A DNA stretch of 64,000 bases from Aurantiochytrium sp. KH105 (taxonomy: Eukaryota > Sar > Bigyra > Thraustochytrida > Thraustochytriidae). This document shows, in pieces, positions 37,352-48,928 of the stretch (positions within the stretch are counted from its first letter, which is position 1; each line of letters starts with the position of its first letter). The DNA is taken from contig BGKB01000008.1 in assembly GCA_003116975.1 (NCBI GenBank), positions 558,001 through 622,000 of the forward strand. Direction: 5' to 3'. The translations under genes and the position numbers were made by a program. Below the pieces are notes generated by a model, which searched no databases, was not told where the DNA came from, and saw only the letters and a list, made by a program, of their open reading frames with translations.

Positions 37352-38138
37352 AGCAAAAGGGAAAGAAACGAAGGGAGAACACCAACAAAAAAACAAAAAA
37401 ACAAAAGCAAGTCACAGCATTGTGACGACCTGTTTCTGTAGAGGCAACCCGAGCGCGAGTCTAGGTATCGACGCCTTTTTCTCCTCCTTTCATCGAGCAC
37501 TTTTTCGCCTTTTGAAGTGTTTGTGCTGGCTCGCCGTAGCGTGAGCCGGTGGCGGCATTGTTGTTGTTGTTGCGCACTGCCTCGCACGGTGTAGGGCGGC
37601 TTGCCGTATCGTGTGCGCCACTTTGTTGAATGAATGAGCGAGCGAGCGAGCGAACAAACGAACGAACGAACGAACGAACGAACGCATGCATGAACTGGGG
37701 AGGAGTTATAACCAAAAATAAAAGTCAAATCAAAAAGTCAATGATCGAAGTTGAAATGTCCGTCTCTTCTCGGTGCATCAATCAACCAACAAGCTCTTTC
37801 TATAAATGAGTTCCTTCATTTGTTGTGGTCGGCCGGCCGGCCAGCCAGCAGTCAAGCTAGATTAATTGTGCAAGTCCTAGGCTTACTTTTGTTGTTGTTG
37901 TTGTTGTTCTTGCTCGCCTGCCCAAGTTCGTTCGTGCGTCCCAAAATTTGTCCCACTCTCTTTGCTCGTTGACAGGCCGACGCCCGGTGCACCAGGCAGG
38001 CAGGCAGAGGCGGCGCGAGCGAGGAGTACACGAAGTGGCGCGAGCGACTGCCCGCCTGGAGCCCGCCCGCCTGGCACGGCGCCTCGCTGTCTCGATCGTG
38101 CTCCCGGAGCGGAAGAGGAGAGCGCGGGGCATACGACG
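37352..38138 (+). other. intergenic region with GCGA/ACGA microsatellite
   Basis: Contains the ABCF 3' end, a GCGAGCGA-to-ACGAACGA array (about 37637-37684), an AATAAA at 37717-37722, a TTGTTG run (about 37888-37910) and GCCGGCCGGCC. The leader of the CaaX gene is open in frame from 37962 but is Arg/Pro-rich and unlike a protein N-terminus. Confidence 0.55.
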
Positions 38139-39389
38139 ATGAACCAGAGCGTGGAGGCCAGTCGGACGGCAGTGCTCGTTTGCGAGGTTCACCTCGCCAA
38201 TCCAGAACTCACGCACGGAGAGGTGGCTGCTCGCGTGCGGCGGCAGCATCCAGGGGCTCGGGTGTCGGCTGCATTGGTGCAACAAACGCTAGCACGCATG
38301 GACACCGTGGAGAAGGAGAGCTTGCGCGAGATTGGCAACGAGGAGAATTGCGCGTTTAACGTGAACTCGACGCTGCACAAGGGGTCAAACAAAATGATGA
38401 GCGAGGCTTCGGCAGACGATGCGCAAAAGCTTCGCGGAAAGCAAATCGACGATCAGATCCACACCATTGTGCGAGCACTGGAGGATATTGAAGACAATAG
38501 CGCCATCGCCTTTGAGGATGTGGAGGAGGAAGAGGAGGTCAAGGCTGCCGACGAGGACTCGCCTCCGCCCGAGCTTGTTTGCCAGGATGAAGAGGTTTTC
38601 AATGACGAACAACCGGAAGAAAGCAAGGTTATTGCCAGAGAAGAAGAAAAGCGTGAAGTTGTGGAAGTGGTGGATTTTGTCACCAAGGAGGAAAAAGATG
38701 GGTTGCAGTACGACGTCAGGTGTTCGTGGAAGGAAGGCTCGGACGTCCGTGCCTCACTTTTTGCCCTGCTGGTATCACTGAGAGGAAATTCGGGATCCGA
38801 GGATGGAGAAGCGCCGTCGTCACCTCTTGCGACGGAGCAAAAGGCATCAGCACCTCCACTTGCAAAGGTGCAAAAGGCATCAGACGCGGAGAATGAGCTT
38901 TTGATTGCAAAGCAAGTGCTCGAAAGACCCTGCAAGATGATGGTGTCGCAGTGCAACTGGCAAGAAGGATCCGAGGCACGAGGAATGCTTTTTGCGCTTG
39001 CAGTTTTGAACAAGACAGCAACGTTTACAAGTGCAAAAGGCGACATGATGGCGGAAAAGAATGCTGACACGGATGGCACGGAGGCATCGTGCGATGAGAA
39101 CGAAGAAGACTTGCCAAGTGAGAGCGCAGCCTCTCCGGAGCAAGCGATAGAGCAAGACGTGTCGGCTGAAGAGCGTGCAGACGAAGAGGAGGAAGAGGAG
39201 GAGATAGAGGAGAGCGCATCGGCCAAATCGACGAAAAAGGTGAATTTTCAAGACAGCGAGAAAGTAGTTTACAAGGCTGCTGTGGTGAGCGGCAAAAAGG
39301 CCAGCGAGAGCGACGAAGAGGTGACGCAAGCTTTGCCCGTAGATCGCATGGATCCCACGCCAAGGGAGTGTTCGTGCGCGCTGTTGTAA
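38139..39389 (+). CDS. acidic protein with C-terminal CaaX box
   Basis: A 416-residue protein from the ATG at 38139. The N-terminal 60 residues are helical with a possible helix-turn-helix (ELTHGEVAARVRRQ), and the middle and end are strongly acidic with Glu runs. Two related segments occur (CSWKEGSDVRASLFALLVSL and CNWQEGSEARGMLFALAVLN), suggesting an internal duplication of a C-W-EGS-R-LFAL motif. The chain ends ECSCALL. Cys413-Ala-Leu-Leu is a CaaX box of the type preferred by geranylgeranyltransferase I, and Cys411 is a plausible palmitoylation site. Membrane anchoring on the cytosolic side is therefore likely. I recognise no known family. Confidence 0.8.
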   Translation: MNQSVEASRTAVLVCEVHLANPELTHGEVAARVRRQHPGARVSAALVQQTLARMDTVEKESLREIGNEENCAFNVNSTLHKGSNKMMSEASADDAQKLRGKQIDDQIHTIVRALEDIEDNSAIAFEDVEEEEEVKAADEDSPPPELVCQDEEVFNDEQPEESKVIAREEEKREVVEVVDFVTKEEKDGLQYDVRCSWKEGSDVRASLFALLVSLRGNSGSEDGEAPSSPLATEQKASAPPLAKVQKASDAENELLIAKQVLERPCKMMVSQCNWQEGSEARGMLFALAVLNKTATFTSAKGDMMAEKNADTDGTEASCDENEEDLPSESAASPEQAIEQDVSAEERADEEEEEEEIEESASAKSTKKVNFQDSEKVVYKAAVVSGKKASESDEEVTQALPVDRMDPTPRECSCALL

Positions 39390-39560
39390 ATGTGTATATA
39401 ACGGAAGCAAACAGAAAAGTTGGTGACTTGTGGTGAAGAGAAGAAAGATTTGTTACATGAGCACAGTTCGGAATGGGTTGGGTTGGTTGGCAGGTTGATC
39501 AGAGTTCGTTTTTTTCTATTGTTGTCGTAGCGCCGCGCGGTTCAGGCAGGTATACGACAA

Positions 39561-41126
39561 TTAGTAGCAGTTGGTGCTGATTTTATCAGCAGCAGGAAGC
39601 ATGCTCTGGAGCATCTGGTCCCAAGGTGTGCTGGGCTTTGCGTCCTGCATGACGGAGAGCAAGAAGCTGGTGCGCTCGGGTGTAAGGTTGGCCGGTTTGA
39701 GAGCGCGGAAGGCATTTGCCCGGAGGAGAATTTGCTCGAGGCTGCGGTCTCCAGGGTAAATGGACTCGTACGAGGCGGTTCCCGTGCGAAGCGCCGCGGA
39801 GGGAGCCTCGTTGCCCGGCTGGAGCGGGAAAAGGGGCGGGGTGGCGTCGGCCTGCATGGGGCTGCAGAGCCGCGGCGCGCTCGTGGACCTGCCAGAGTTC
39901 GCCATCCCGGAGGAGAACTTTTGCAGGAAGGAGCGCCCGCTGGTGCCCGGGTGGAAGGTGGTGTTGCCCGATGCGACGTGGGAGAAGAGATCTGCGTTTG
40001 TGGCCGGGGACGCGGGCGCAGATTGAGGCGAGAGCAGCGAGGAGTGCGGGTTGCTGATGCTGGATGCGACGGACTGCACCGAGTGCGTCCTCTGCATTTC
40101 GGGCGCGGAGAGGTGGCGCTGGAGGGCAAAGTCTGCCGTGGAGGAGCGGTGGAGTTTGTGGGTTTGATGTGGTGCCGCAGCTGCAGCTGCAGTGGCAGCG
40201 TCGAGCGCGCGTCCGTGCTGGTAGGATGTGTTGGAGGAAGCGCGGTTCTCGTTTGTGGAGAGGAGCGCGGGCGAGGGCGGCATGTCGTGGTTGGGCTCGG
40301 TGGCGTCGCTGCTCTCGGAGAGCTTGCGCTTGCGCTGGTGGAGGTGGGTCTTGTAGTGCGAGTTGCGGCCCGATGTCTGGGTGAAGCGCTTGTTGCAGCC
40401 CTTGAAGAGGCAAGGGTAGGGGCGGTCGCCGGAGTGTACGCGAAAGTGGGTTTGCAGGTTGGCCTTGAGGGCGAAGCGCTTGTTGCATCCTTCAAAGGTG
40501 CACACGAAGTTCTTTTCGCCGGTGTGGACGAGGTTGTGGCGCTTGAGCTTGGCGCGTTCGTAAAAGCTCTTGTGGCACCCGGGGTAAGCGCAGTGGAAGC
40601 GCTTGGGCTGGTGGGTGAGGAGGTGCTTGCGCAGGACCTTTTTCTCCTTGAAGGACTTTGTGCAGTTGGGAAAGGTGCACTTGAAGGGGCGCGGGTCCGC
40701 GCGAGCCTTGGCAATGACGGCGCCGGCCTGGCTCTCCTCGAGGTAGACCTGGAGCTCGTGCTGGCGGAAGGCTTCCTCGACGAGCTTGGAGTGGGCGGGC
40801 TCGGCGTTGCTGAGCGCGATGGTTTGCCTGTGCATCTCGGCGAGCTGTTCCCGCACCTGGTGGGATCTCGCCTGTGCTGCGGCGTGGGCGGCGACTGGGT
40901 CGACTTCGAAGCCCCGCGACGCGAGTTCCGGCTGACTCAGGACGGCGGGGAGCGGGGGCGGCGGCGGCGGCGTTGTCGTCGTCGTCGTGTGCTGGAACTG
41001 GTGCGCCTGCCTGTCGGGCAGCGCGTGCTGGTGCTGGTGCTGGTGCTGGTTGCTGCTGCTCAAGGCGAGTTGACGGAGGACGGCGGCGACCGATTCGCCC
41101 GGCACGGTGTTGGCGCTCATGGCCAT
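39561..41126 (-). CDS. four-finger C2H2 zinc-finger protein
   Basis: A 521-residue protein from the ATG at 41126 (a second Met two codons later is equally possible). The N-terminus is His/Gln- and Pro-rich (a HQ repeat and poly-Pro), followed by a helical segment. Four consecutive C2H2 fingers occupy about residues 146-262, each of the form C-x4-C-x12-H-x3-H with TGEK- or SGDR-type linkers (FKCTFPNCTKSF, FHCAYPGCHKSF, FVCTFEGCNKRF, YPCLFKGCNKRF). A basic HQRKRK patch follows the last finger and may be a nuclear localisation signal. The rest is Ser/Pro/Ala-rich. The C-x4-C spacing is of the TFIIIA/YY1/ZIC type. A sequence-specific DNA-binding regulator is the likely role, with targets unknown. 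Confidence 0.9.
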   Translation of the reverse strand: MAMSANTVPGESVAAVLRQLALSSSNQHQHQHQHALPDRQAHQFQHTTTTTTPPPPPPLPAVLSQPELASRGFEVDPVAAHAAAQARSHQVREQLAEMHRQTIALSNAEPAHSKLVEEAFRQHELQVYLEESQAGAVIAKARADPRPFKCTFPNCTKSFKEKKVLRKHLLTHQPKRFHCAYPGCHKSFYERAKLKRHNLVHTGEKNFVCTFEGCNKRFALKANLQTHFRVHSGDRPYPCLFKGCNKRFTQTSGRNSHYKTHLHQRKRKLSESSDATEPNHDMPPSPALLSTNENRASSNTSYQHGRALDAATAAAAAAPHQTHKLHRSSTADFALQRHLSAPEMQRTHSVQSVASSISNPHSSLLSPQSAPASPATNADLFSHVASGNTTFHPGTSGRSFLQKFSSGMANSGRSTSAPRLCSPMQADATPPLFPLQPGNEAPSAALRTGTASYESIYPGDRSLEQILLRANAFRALKPANLTPERTSFLLSVMQDAKPSTPWDQMLQSMLPAADKISTNCY

Positions 41127-42143
41127 GGCGACGACGGCGACGCGGCAGACGTTCGCTTCCTCGCTGCTGCTGCTGCTGCTGCTGCTTGGCGTGGCTTGTG
41201 CTTGGCTTGGGCTACCTCGACCTCAGCTCGACTTGACTTGGTCGACGCGAGAGAGGCGAGCTCGTACTCTGTTTGCTGTCTCGGGTCTACCTCGGCGCGC
41301 GAGTGAGCGAGCGAGTACCCTTCCTTTCTTCTTCTTCTTCCTCTCGTTTCTTCTCGCTCGGCTTCGCTTGCTTGCTTTCTTCGTGCGGCTGCGTACTTCT
41401 TTCTGCCCTACTCGCGTTGCTTGCGTGCTTGCTCGCGTGCTTGCTGCGCTTGTTCTGCTTGCTTGCGTGCGTGCGTGCGTGCGTGCTTGCGTGCGTGCGG
41501 CGCGTGCGTGCGAGCGGCAGGTTCTGGTTTTGGTTTTGCTGGCCGGCCGGCGCCGGTGCCGGGAAGCGAGCTTGAGGAAGGCAGGCGGCAGGGAGGCAGG
41601 GAGGGAGTCGGCGACAGAGAGAGAGAGAGAGGAAGGCAGGCAGGCAGGCTAGCAAGGAAAGCAACCAACGAGGCCTGACAGAGGCGGCCGAGTCGAGACA
41701 GCGCGCGCGGCTCTCCTCTGCAGGCCGGCTGGGCTGGCTGGGCTGGGCTTGGCTTGGGAGGCAGGCAGGCAGGAATGCAGGCAGGCGTGCAGGCGGGCGG
41801 GCGCGGGAGAGCTAGCGAGCGAGCAAGCGAGCGAGCGGAGAGGGCAGAGCGGCGCGGAACGAGTGAGCGACTCGAGCTAGCCGGAGACTGAGTCGGTGGT
41901 GGATGTGAGCGCGCGATCTTCCACTTGCTTCTTTCGCCCCCCTTCGTTTCGCGCCTACTCGATCCGCGAGCCGCCGCTCTCTCTCCGCGCTCTGCCTCCC
42001 CCTTCCCTCCCTCTCTGCGCGGCGTCGCTCTGCGCCGCTCTGGGCTGGTCGCGGGAAGCGCGAGGGGGGCCAGCCGGGCGGGCGGGCGAGCGAGGCGCGA
42101 CGAGCCAATCGGCTGCGCGGCCAGAGGCAGAGCGAGGGAGGAG

Positions 42144-42181
42144 GACGGGAGGGAGGGAGGGAGGGAGGGAGGGAGGGAGGG
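42144..42181. repeat. (GGGA)n array
   Basis: About nine copies of GGGA. Similar shorter arrays occur near 47090-47118 and 55890-55924. Confidence 0.85.
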
Positions 42182-44490
42182 ATCGAGCGCCCGAATGAAA
42201 GAGCGAAGGAAAGCCAATTTTTTTTTTATGCATAGAAAAGAAATGGGAACGAGAAGGAAATTTTTAAAATTTAAAAAGAATTGGGAAAAGAAAAAGTGAA
42301 AGGATTGAGGGAAAAAGGAAGGGGCGGTTCGTCCGGACGCGGCGTCGCCTCGCTCGCAGGAAGGCGGCGGTGTGGGAAGGTGTGGGAGAAGGCCCCGGCT
42401 CGCTGGAAGAAGGCGCCGCGCCCGCCGGCAGGAGAGACCGTGCGAAGCGAGTGTCTGCGGGAGCCCCGACGCCGCCGAAGCGCGGAGGAAGGCGTGCGCC
42501 GCGCTGCGGGTCTACGTGCGTGCGCTGTGGGCGGTCTGCTCTGGCCGACCAGCCCGGACCAGATAGCGAGGCAGCCAGCCAAGAGAGCGAGCCGGCCCAG
42601 CACGGCCGGCTGGGCGGAGGCAGCTGCGCTGGCGGTTGGCGGACGAGCGGGGCGGGCTGGCTGCTGGGAACCCGCCGACCGCGAGTTTTTGGCCGCTGAA
42701 GGCGCGCGGCGGCGAGCAAGCGGCCGGCCCGCACGCACGCTTGGGCTGGTACCGCGAGCCCCGCGCATGGCACGTCACGATGGAGCTAGTTTGCGATGAA
42801 AGACCTCGCGAGAGAAAAGAAAAAAGAACAGAAAGAACGGACGGCGGCTGAAAGTACTAACTAATGAAAACAAAAACAAAATAAAACTTTCTTTCTTTTT
42901 TCTTTTTCTTTTTTATTTCTCTGCTTGAGGAAGGGATAAGAAAGAAGAAGATTTTTTTTACTTTTTCGTTTTTGCGTTGAATCTGGAGCGTCGTGTTTGT
43001 CCTTCTTTCTTCCCTGATCAATATTGGAATGAGAATAATAGCAGCCAAGCAGTAAGGATGCCAAGTGGAAGCAAGTTCGGCTTCGCGAAGTGCCGCCCTT
43101 CTCTCTCTGTCTCCTTGGCGAACAATACATGCATAAATTAAAAACACTGGTTGTACGAGTTGAACCTACATACGCGAGATAACAGGTCCTTTTAAAGAGG
43201 ATCAAAGTTGTTGTTGCCGTGTGTGTGCCTTGGACGGACGACTTTCTGAGGTTTCGCCTCTCGCCATCTAGTCGCCAAGCCATTCACGCCCCGCCTCGCG
43301 CGTCCTCGCCAAGATCGCTGCGCGGACAAGAACGCGTGATTACCCGCCCTCGTGACGGCCTCCTTCGCCCCATGGCGAGCGCAGGAGTGGCGGTCGCCAC
43401 CGTGTTGGCCATAGCCCCTCGCTCCATGCCGCGCCATTCGTCCATCCATCCCTGACTTTCCTTCTGCTTTCTTTCTCAGTGTGAACACAACATCGCGATT
43501 GGAATCTGCGAGCTCGTTTTTATAAAAGTAAAAAATAAATCTGCGAGTGTGCAAAAGCAGCAAGCGAGCAAGCGAGGAAGCAAACCCTCGAGGACAGGAT
43601 AAACAGCCACCCAAGAAGAAGGCTACGTGTGAGTGCACCGCACTCGTCTCCCTCTCCTTGCGTCGGAACTCGGTTCGCGCGAGCAATGACAGCCTTGCTG
43701 CGGTTTCTCGAAAAGCCCGTCGCACGCAGGATCCGCGGCGAGGGAGGGTCAGCCGCCGTTGGCCGTCACTATCTATCCACCTTCAAGATCATCTTGCCTC
43801 GCCTCTCCTCTCCTCCCCTCTCTTCTCCTCTCGCGGTCAACCGGCCCTAGATCTCTCGAGAGATCGATCATTCGATCGATCTACCATCCATCCAGCGCGA
43901 GGTCGCTCGATTGGGCGACGCCTTGGCGCCAACTTTGAGTTCTCGAGCCCTCGCTTGCCCGCTCCTAAAAAGGCACCTGCCGCGGGCTCTCTACCTCCCC
44001 CTTCGCTTTTGCTTTTCCCCCTCTTCTATTTCATTACCTTCGTTATTTTTTATTTCCTTTATCTTTTTTATTTACCCCCCTTGGAGGTCGGTCGTGCGGA
44101 CTCGATTGGGGGTGCCGGTCCTCCGCGCAGCCCGCTGGCTGGCCGCACCGCCGCTCTCCGTCTGTCGGTCTCTCCACTCCGCCTGACTCTCCGTCTCCGT
44201 CTCCTTCCGGGCTCTCTCCCTCCCCCTCTCGAGCGTCTTTCACCGCCAGCCTCCACTCCTGGGACGCGCGTCCCTCTCTCGCTCTCCCCCCCTCTCTGGC
44301 CGTCCGCCCGGGCCCCGGCCTCTCGCTGCCGCGCTGACAAGGGTGCGACGTGAACTGGGGGCCTCGCGCGGGCGGCTCCCAAGTCACAGCTGCCTGCCCT
44401 CCGTGGCAGGAGGCAGGGAAGGAGGGCCCAGTCGCGCGTCGAGCCGATGGCGCATGGCGCGTCAGTCCAGGGCTCGCTCGCGGCACGGCG

Positions 44491-44513
44491 ATCGATCGAT
44501 CGATCGATCGAAC
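44491..44513. repeat. (GATC)n array
   Basis: Five or six copies of the self-complementary unit GATC, running on into GAAC units. Confidence 0.85.
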
Positions 44514-44621
44514 GAACGAATGAACGATCTTGTACACGGGGAAAGCGAGTAAAAGAACGCGACGCGACGCGACTCGATCGCCGCGCCGCCAGCCCCTTGC
44601 TCTCTGCGCCGTTGACCCGTG

Positions 44622-44657
44622 GATCGATCGATCGATCGATCGATCGATCGATCGATC
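44622..44657. repeat. longer (GATC)n array
   Basis: Nine copies of GATC, about 130 bp from the previous GATC array. Every register of this array is self-complementary, so a single strand can fold into a hairpin and duplex DNA into a cruciform. Confidence 0.9.
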
Positions 44658-45453
44658 TCCCGCCCGCACTTGACATTCCGAATCAACCACGTTGATCGCG
44701 CGCCTCGGCCCCGCGCGATTTGTCTCGATTCGGCCTCTGGATCTCCAGCAGTCGGCCTCCTCGCGGCGCCGCGCTGCGAGCCTGCCTACCGCGAGACAGG
44801 CGTGGCGGCGCGCGCATGGCGTGGGGCGAGCCATAGCCGGCGGCCATGCCAAGCCGAGCCACGCCTTGCCAGCCAGGTGGCCATGAAAGACGCGCGCGGA
44901 GGCGGGTCTTTCGTGTCCATCAACGCGCGCGCGCAGCCCCATGCTTCCTTGCTTTCTTGCTTTTTTCTTTCTTTTCCCCCTTTTCTTCTTTCCTTCTTTC
45001 ATGCTTGCCTGCTGGCTTGCTTGCTCGCCTCGCCTCGCCTCGTTTCGGTCCTGCGTTATGCTGCCTTCGAGCCAGATCTTTCTTATTCTTTTCCTGTGCT
45101 GTGCTGTGCTCTGTCTTGCCTTGCCTCGCCTTGCCGGGAGGCGAGGGAGGAAGGCCGGCGGAGCTTCCCAGCCCCGGCGCACGGGCAGTCAGTCCCACGG
45201 CGCCGGCGCTGCGGAAGGGCCCCTACCTCAGCCCGAGCGCGATCGCGAGTCGGGGACCGCGCGCGCGCCGGACCCAGAGGGGACCCCCGCCGAGGATCTC
45301 GCACAGTTCATGCCGCTGCGGGAGCTCCGAGCCGCGGACCCGCGCCCTGTGAACCGCCACAACATGCGCAGGACAGAGGGGGGGAGGGATCGACGAGGGT
45401 CGACCGTCCATTCATCACTCCATCCATCCATCCACCATGGCCATTTGTTCAGC

Positions 45454-45482
45454 CGACCGACCGACCGACCGACCGACCGACA
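45454..45482. repeat. (CCGA)n array
   Basis: About seven copies of CCGA. It generates the PTDRPTDR peptides of spurious frames. Confidence 0.85.
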
Positions 45483-47875
45483 GGCCGGGCAAGCATGCAC
45501 ACAAAAGCACGCAGGCCGGAACCAGCACAGCGTCGCCATGGATTCACAGTCCGAGCAAGCAAGCTTCGCATCGCGGCGCTCCGACCGTCGGGGGCGGGAC
45601 TGTCCGCTTGGGCGCGAACGTGCCCAGGAGGCGCCGCGCCATCTTGGCCGTGGCGAGCGGCCGGCCTTCTCTCCCTCCCGACGGCACGGCTGCTGCACTG
45701 CTGGAGCCAGGTCCCCGAGGTGGAGAGGGAAAGAGGACGCGCGCTGTCCCGGCGGCGTTCGTGCGCCGGAGACAGGTCTCGAGCCGTCTTGGCGGCCGAA
45801 GCTGCGCGGGCAGGCGGGCGCCTGTGAGGCGATTGTGATGTGACCAACGGAAGGCGCCGGCGGATGTGACTTGAAAAGGCGTTTTTGTGAGGTGAGGCGA
45901 GGCAAGGCGAGGCGGGGCGATGGGGGCGAGGCAGCGAGGCCGTTGCTTGAATTTGCGCTGCTTAAGTTTGTTTTTTTCTTGCGTTGCTTTCAAGTTGCTT
46001 GGCAGCGGGCTTGAGCAGGCGAGGGACGAAGATTTGTCCTGACTGCCTGCCGATTCGGACCGAATGGCTGCTGGCGCTTCTTGGACGAGGGGAAGTTGTT
46101 CAGAGCGCGGGCGAGACTCGAATCGAGCGACGAGTCAAGTCGCTGTTGGGCTTGCTCTTGTATGGTGCTAATGATCCTGAATCTGCACAGCCAGCTCGAG
46201 TCAGTTCGTCGTGGCGACTGGCAGCCAGCATACTTAGTCAGTCTAAGAGGCGACATCCTTCGACGCTAACGAGCTGCTATTTTCTCCTCGTCTTGACGCC
46301 TTTTGTCAATTTCTCAAAGCCACCGGGGCTGGGACTAAGTTCAAACACAAGGAGAAGAAGAAGAAGTTAAGAAAGCTGCCTGCACGCGTTCAAGTCCCCG
46401 TCCAACTGCCCTTACTCCTTTGGCTCCCTTCGCCAACCAACTTGGTTGGCCGTTCTTTTTCGTCGAGCTCCGCCACTGTTTGCCTCTCTCCAGCAAGGTT
46501 GGACAGCGTGGCAAACAAGCGAGCGAACGGCCGGCCAGCGGCCAGCGGCTCGACCTCCGGACTCGTCCCAGCGCAACCGAGTGCGCAAGGCGTACGGTGC
46601 GCGAGCCATCGCGCAAGTATGGCACGCACGGCACGGGGCGTCTCGTCTCGCCTCGTTCGTGTGGGCTTTCAGTTCCTTTTTCGTTCCCCTTTCATCCGCT
46701 TGCACCTTCTTTCCTTTCCTTTCCTTTCCTCGAACTTTTTTTTCTTTCATTTCATTTCATTCCAATTTCTTTCGCACTGTCGCGCCAAGTCTCCCCCCCC
46801 CTTGCGACGCGCTGGCGCCCTCGACGCCGCAAGAAGCCCGATCGGCGAGGGACCGACCGACGCACCACCTTTGCCTTGGCCCTCGCCTTTGCAGCCAGCC
46901 AGCCAGACCGCACTCCCGCTCGCGCTGCTTCCAGCCCCGCCTCATCACAGAGCGGGACGTGCTCAGCCCGACTCTCGCTCGGAGCAAGGCGGGGCTGGGC
47001 TCACCGAAGCAAGGCTTTATTAAAAGGGCAGGCAGGGCTCCTCAGAGGTCCGCGGGTCCGGCCGGGCGGGCCTCGGCGCATGCAGGAGAGGGAGGGAGGG
47101 AGGGAGGGAGGGAGGGAGGAAGCAAGGAGGGAGCGTCCGCGCGCTTGTAGCGAAGGCTGCCTCGGCCTGGGCTGCGTTGGTTAGCTCACATAAGCTTGGG
47201 GCCCGGTCTGTCGTGTTGCGGGCTCGCACGTGGTGCGTGAAAGACAGGCAGACAGACCAGGCTGGCTGTGGACAGCGTGGCGAAAGACGCGAGGGTCGAG
47301 ATCGCGCAGCTGCAGCGCGCGAGGCCGCCTCGGCGCCATAACCTCCCTCCGCGCGACGCAGCGCAAGGCCGGCGAGGTCGGCCATATTCTCCGCCCCTCG
47401 CATGGTCGGCTGAGGCCCGTCGCAGCGCGAGAGAGGAGAGCGAGCGGCGGAGTCAAGGCCGTCCGGCCCGCGCAAAAGGGGGCAGGTGGGACAAGGACAG
47501 AATTCCTTCGCGCATGCACACACGCGTTCGGACATGCATGCGAGCATGCCTGCATGCATGCGAGACCGCAGCTGCGTGCTCCCTGCGTTCCTGCCGGGAC
47601 CGGCCGCGCGGGCCGGCCGCATGCTGGAGCCAACCGCCGCCGGGGAGCGCCGCTGAGCAGGCGGCGCGGCGGCGGTAGGCGGCCCTGCGCGGAGGCAGTT
47701 TGGCAGGCTGGGTCAGGCTGGCACGGTCCCGTCGGTTCACACCTCCCACATCTGTCTTTCATCGCACACACGCGGTCAATCAATCCTTCAATCAACCAAT
47801 CAATCGATCAATCAACTGGCTGATCCACCCATCCATTGATTGATCAAGACCCCATCCATCATCCATTGTTCGCCC

Positions 47876-47912
47876 GGTCAGGCAGGCAGGCAGGCAGGCA
47901 GACAGGCAGACA
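47876..47912. repeat. (GGCA)n / (GACA)n array
   Basis: GGCA units merging into GGCAGACA, about nine units in total. Confidence 0.8.
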
Positions 47913-48845
47913 GGCCGCCAGCTGCGGTACCGAGTGACGAGCGTCCTCGTTCTGTGTCGCCTCGCGCCGCTCGGGTGGTTTGTGTCAGCCGCGAGAGCAG
48001 TTAGGTAGACCTGGCTGGCAGCGACAACTGCGAGTGCGTGCGGCGGCTGGAAGGATGCGCGAGCCAGCGAGAGGCGGCGCGAGAAGTCTTGCTACGACGG
48101 CGGAGGAAGGGATGGAGGGAGGGAGGGAGGAAGGAAGGAAGGAAGGAAGGAAAGGAGGGTGTGTTGGCGCGATGGCGCGATGAGCCCGGTCCCACCTCGT
48201 TTGGCCGGAGGCTGAGCAGCCAGGCTAGCTCGCCAGCCCCTCGCGGTTTGAATTCCTGCTTGCTTTGATGAAGATTTTTTGAGTTTGCTGCGTTTAGGTA
48301 GATGGCGATGGTGACTGCTGGCGAGAGAGGGGGGCAGGCAGGCATGCGGGTACGCGTACGTGCGTGCGTGCGTGCTTGACTTGAATCGCAGGAAGGACGC
48401 GGCGCACGTGGGCGAAACTCATTTTAAATCATTCATTCATTTGTTCTCTATCAACTATTCTTTCTTCTGCCTTTTTTCCCTCCCCCCCCCCCCCTCTGGC
48501 GACTTGTTTTCGTTTCTGCGAGCACTGTGTGTCCGAGCGTCGGAGCAGCGGAGCTCTCGTTGGAAGGTAGTAACCCCGCAACGACGCAGGCAAGGCCGAC
48601 CGACCTAGGCTCCGGCCGTGCTTGGCCGCCAACCAGATCGGTGCCACCGTCGCAGATCGACACGAATCGCCACCGATGCATTCGTCCCATCCTCTTCCCT
48701 CCCCTGCCCGTCCGTCGCGGCCTCGCGGTGGCGTGACGTGGCATGGCGCGGCCGTGCGGACTGCCATGAATGAATGGCGAATAGATTAGAGTTGATTAGG
48801 GCCAGTGACCTGTTGGACCTCACTCGTGTCGATCTTACCTCCAAC

Positions 48846-48928
48846 ACCACGACACGGCACGACACGCCACGGCACGCCACAACACAACGCGACACGACAC
48901 GACACGACATGTCACGACATGCCATGAC
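48846..48928. repeat. degenerate (CACGA)n pentamer array
   Basis: About sixteen CACGA-like pentamers with scattered changes, followed at once by a GATC array (48932-48950). The same ACGAC unit occurs at 26423-26467. Confidence 0.8.

Noticed and set aside
35429-37396. 655-codon minus-strand frame opposite ABCF2
   Set aside because: Long antisense frames arise from GC-rich third positions; the plus strand encodes an unmistakable ABCF2 protein.
39732-41306. 524-codon plus-strand frame opposite the zinc-finger gene
   Set aside because: Antisense of a GC-rich coding region with four intact C2H2 fingers on the minus strand; the translation is Gly/Val/Ala/Leu-rich without motifs.
44043-45843. Several 300-400-codon frames on both strands around the GATC arrays
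   Set aside because: They are dominated by SIDRSIDR- and PTDRPTDR-type peptides from tetramer arrays and occur in several frames at once.
46110-46140. Possible tRNA T-loop (ACTCGAATC)
   Set aside because: No matching acceptor stem, D-arm or anticodon arm could be found around it. The other GTTCGA-type hits lie in coding sequence or repeats.
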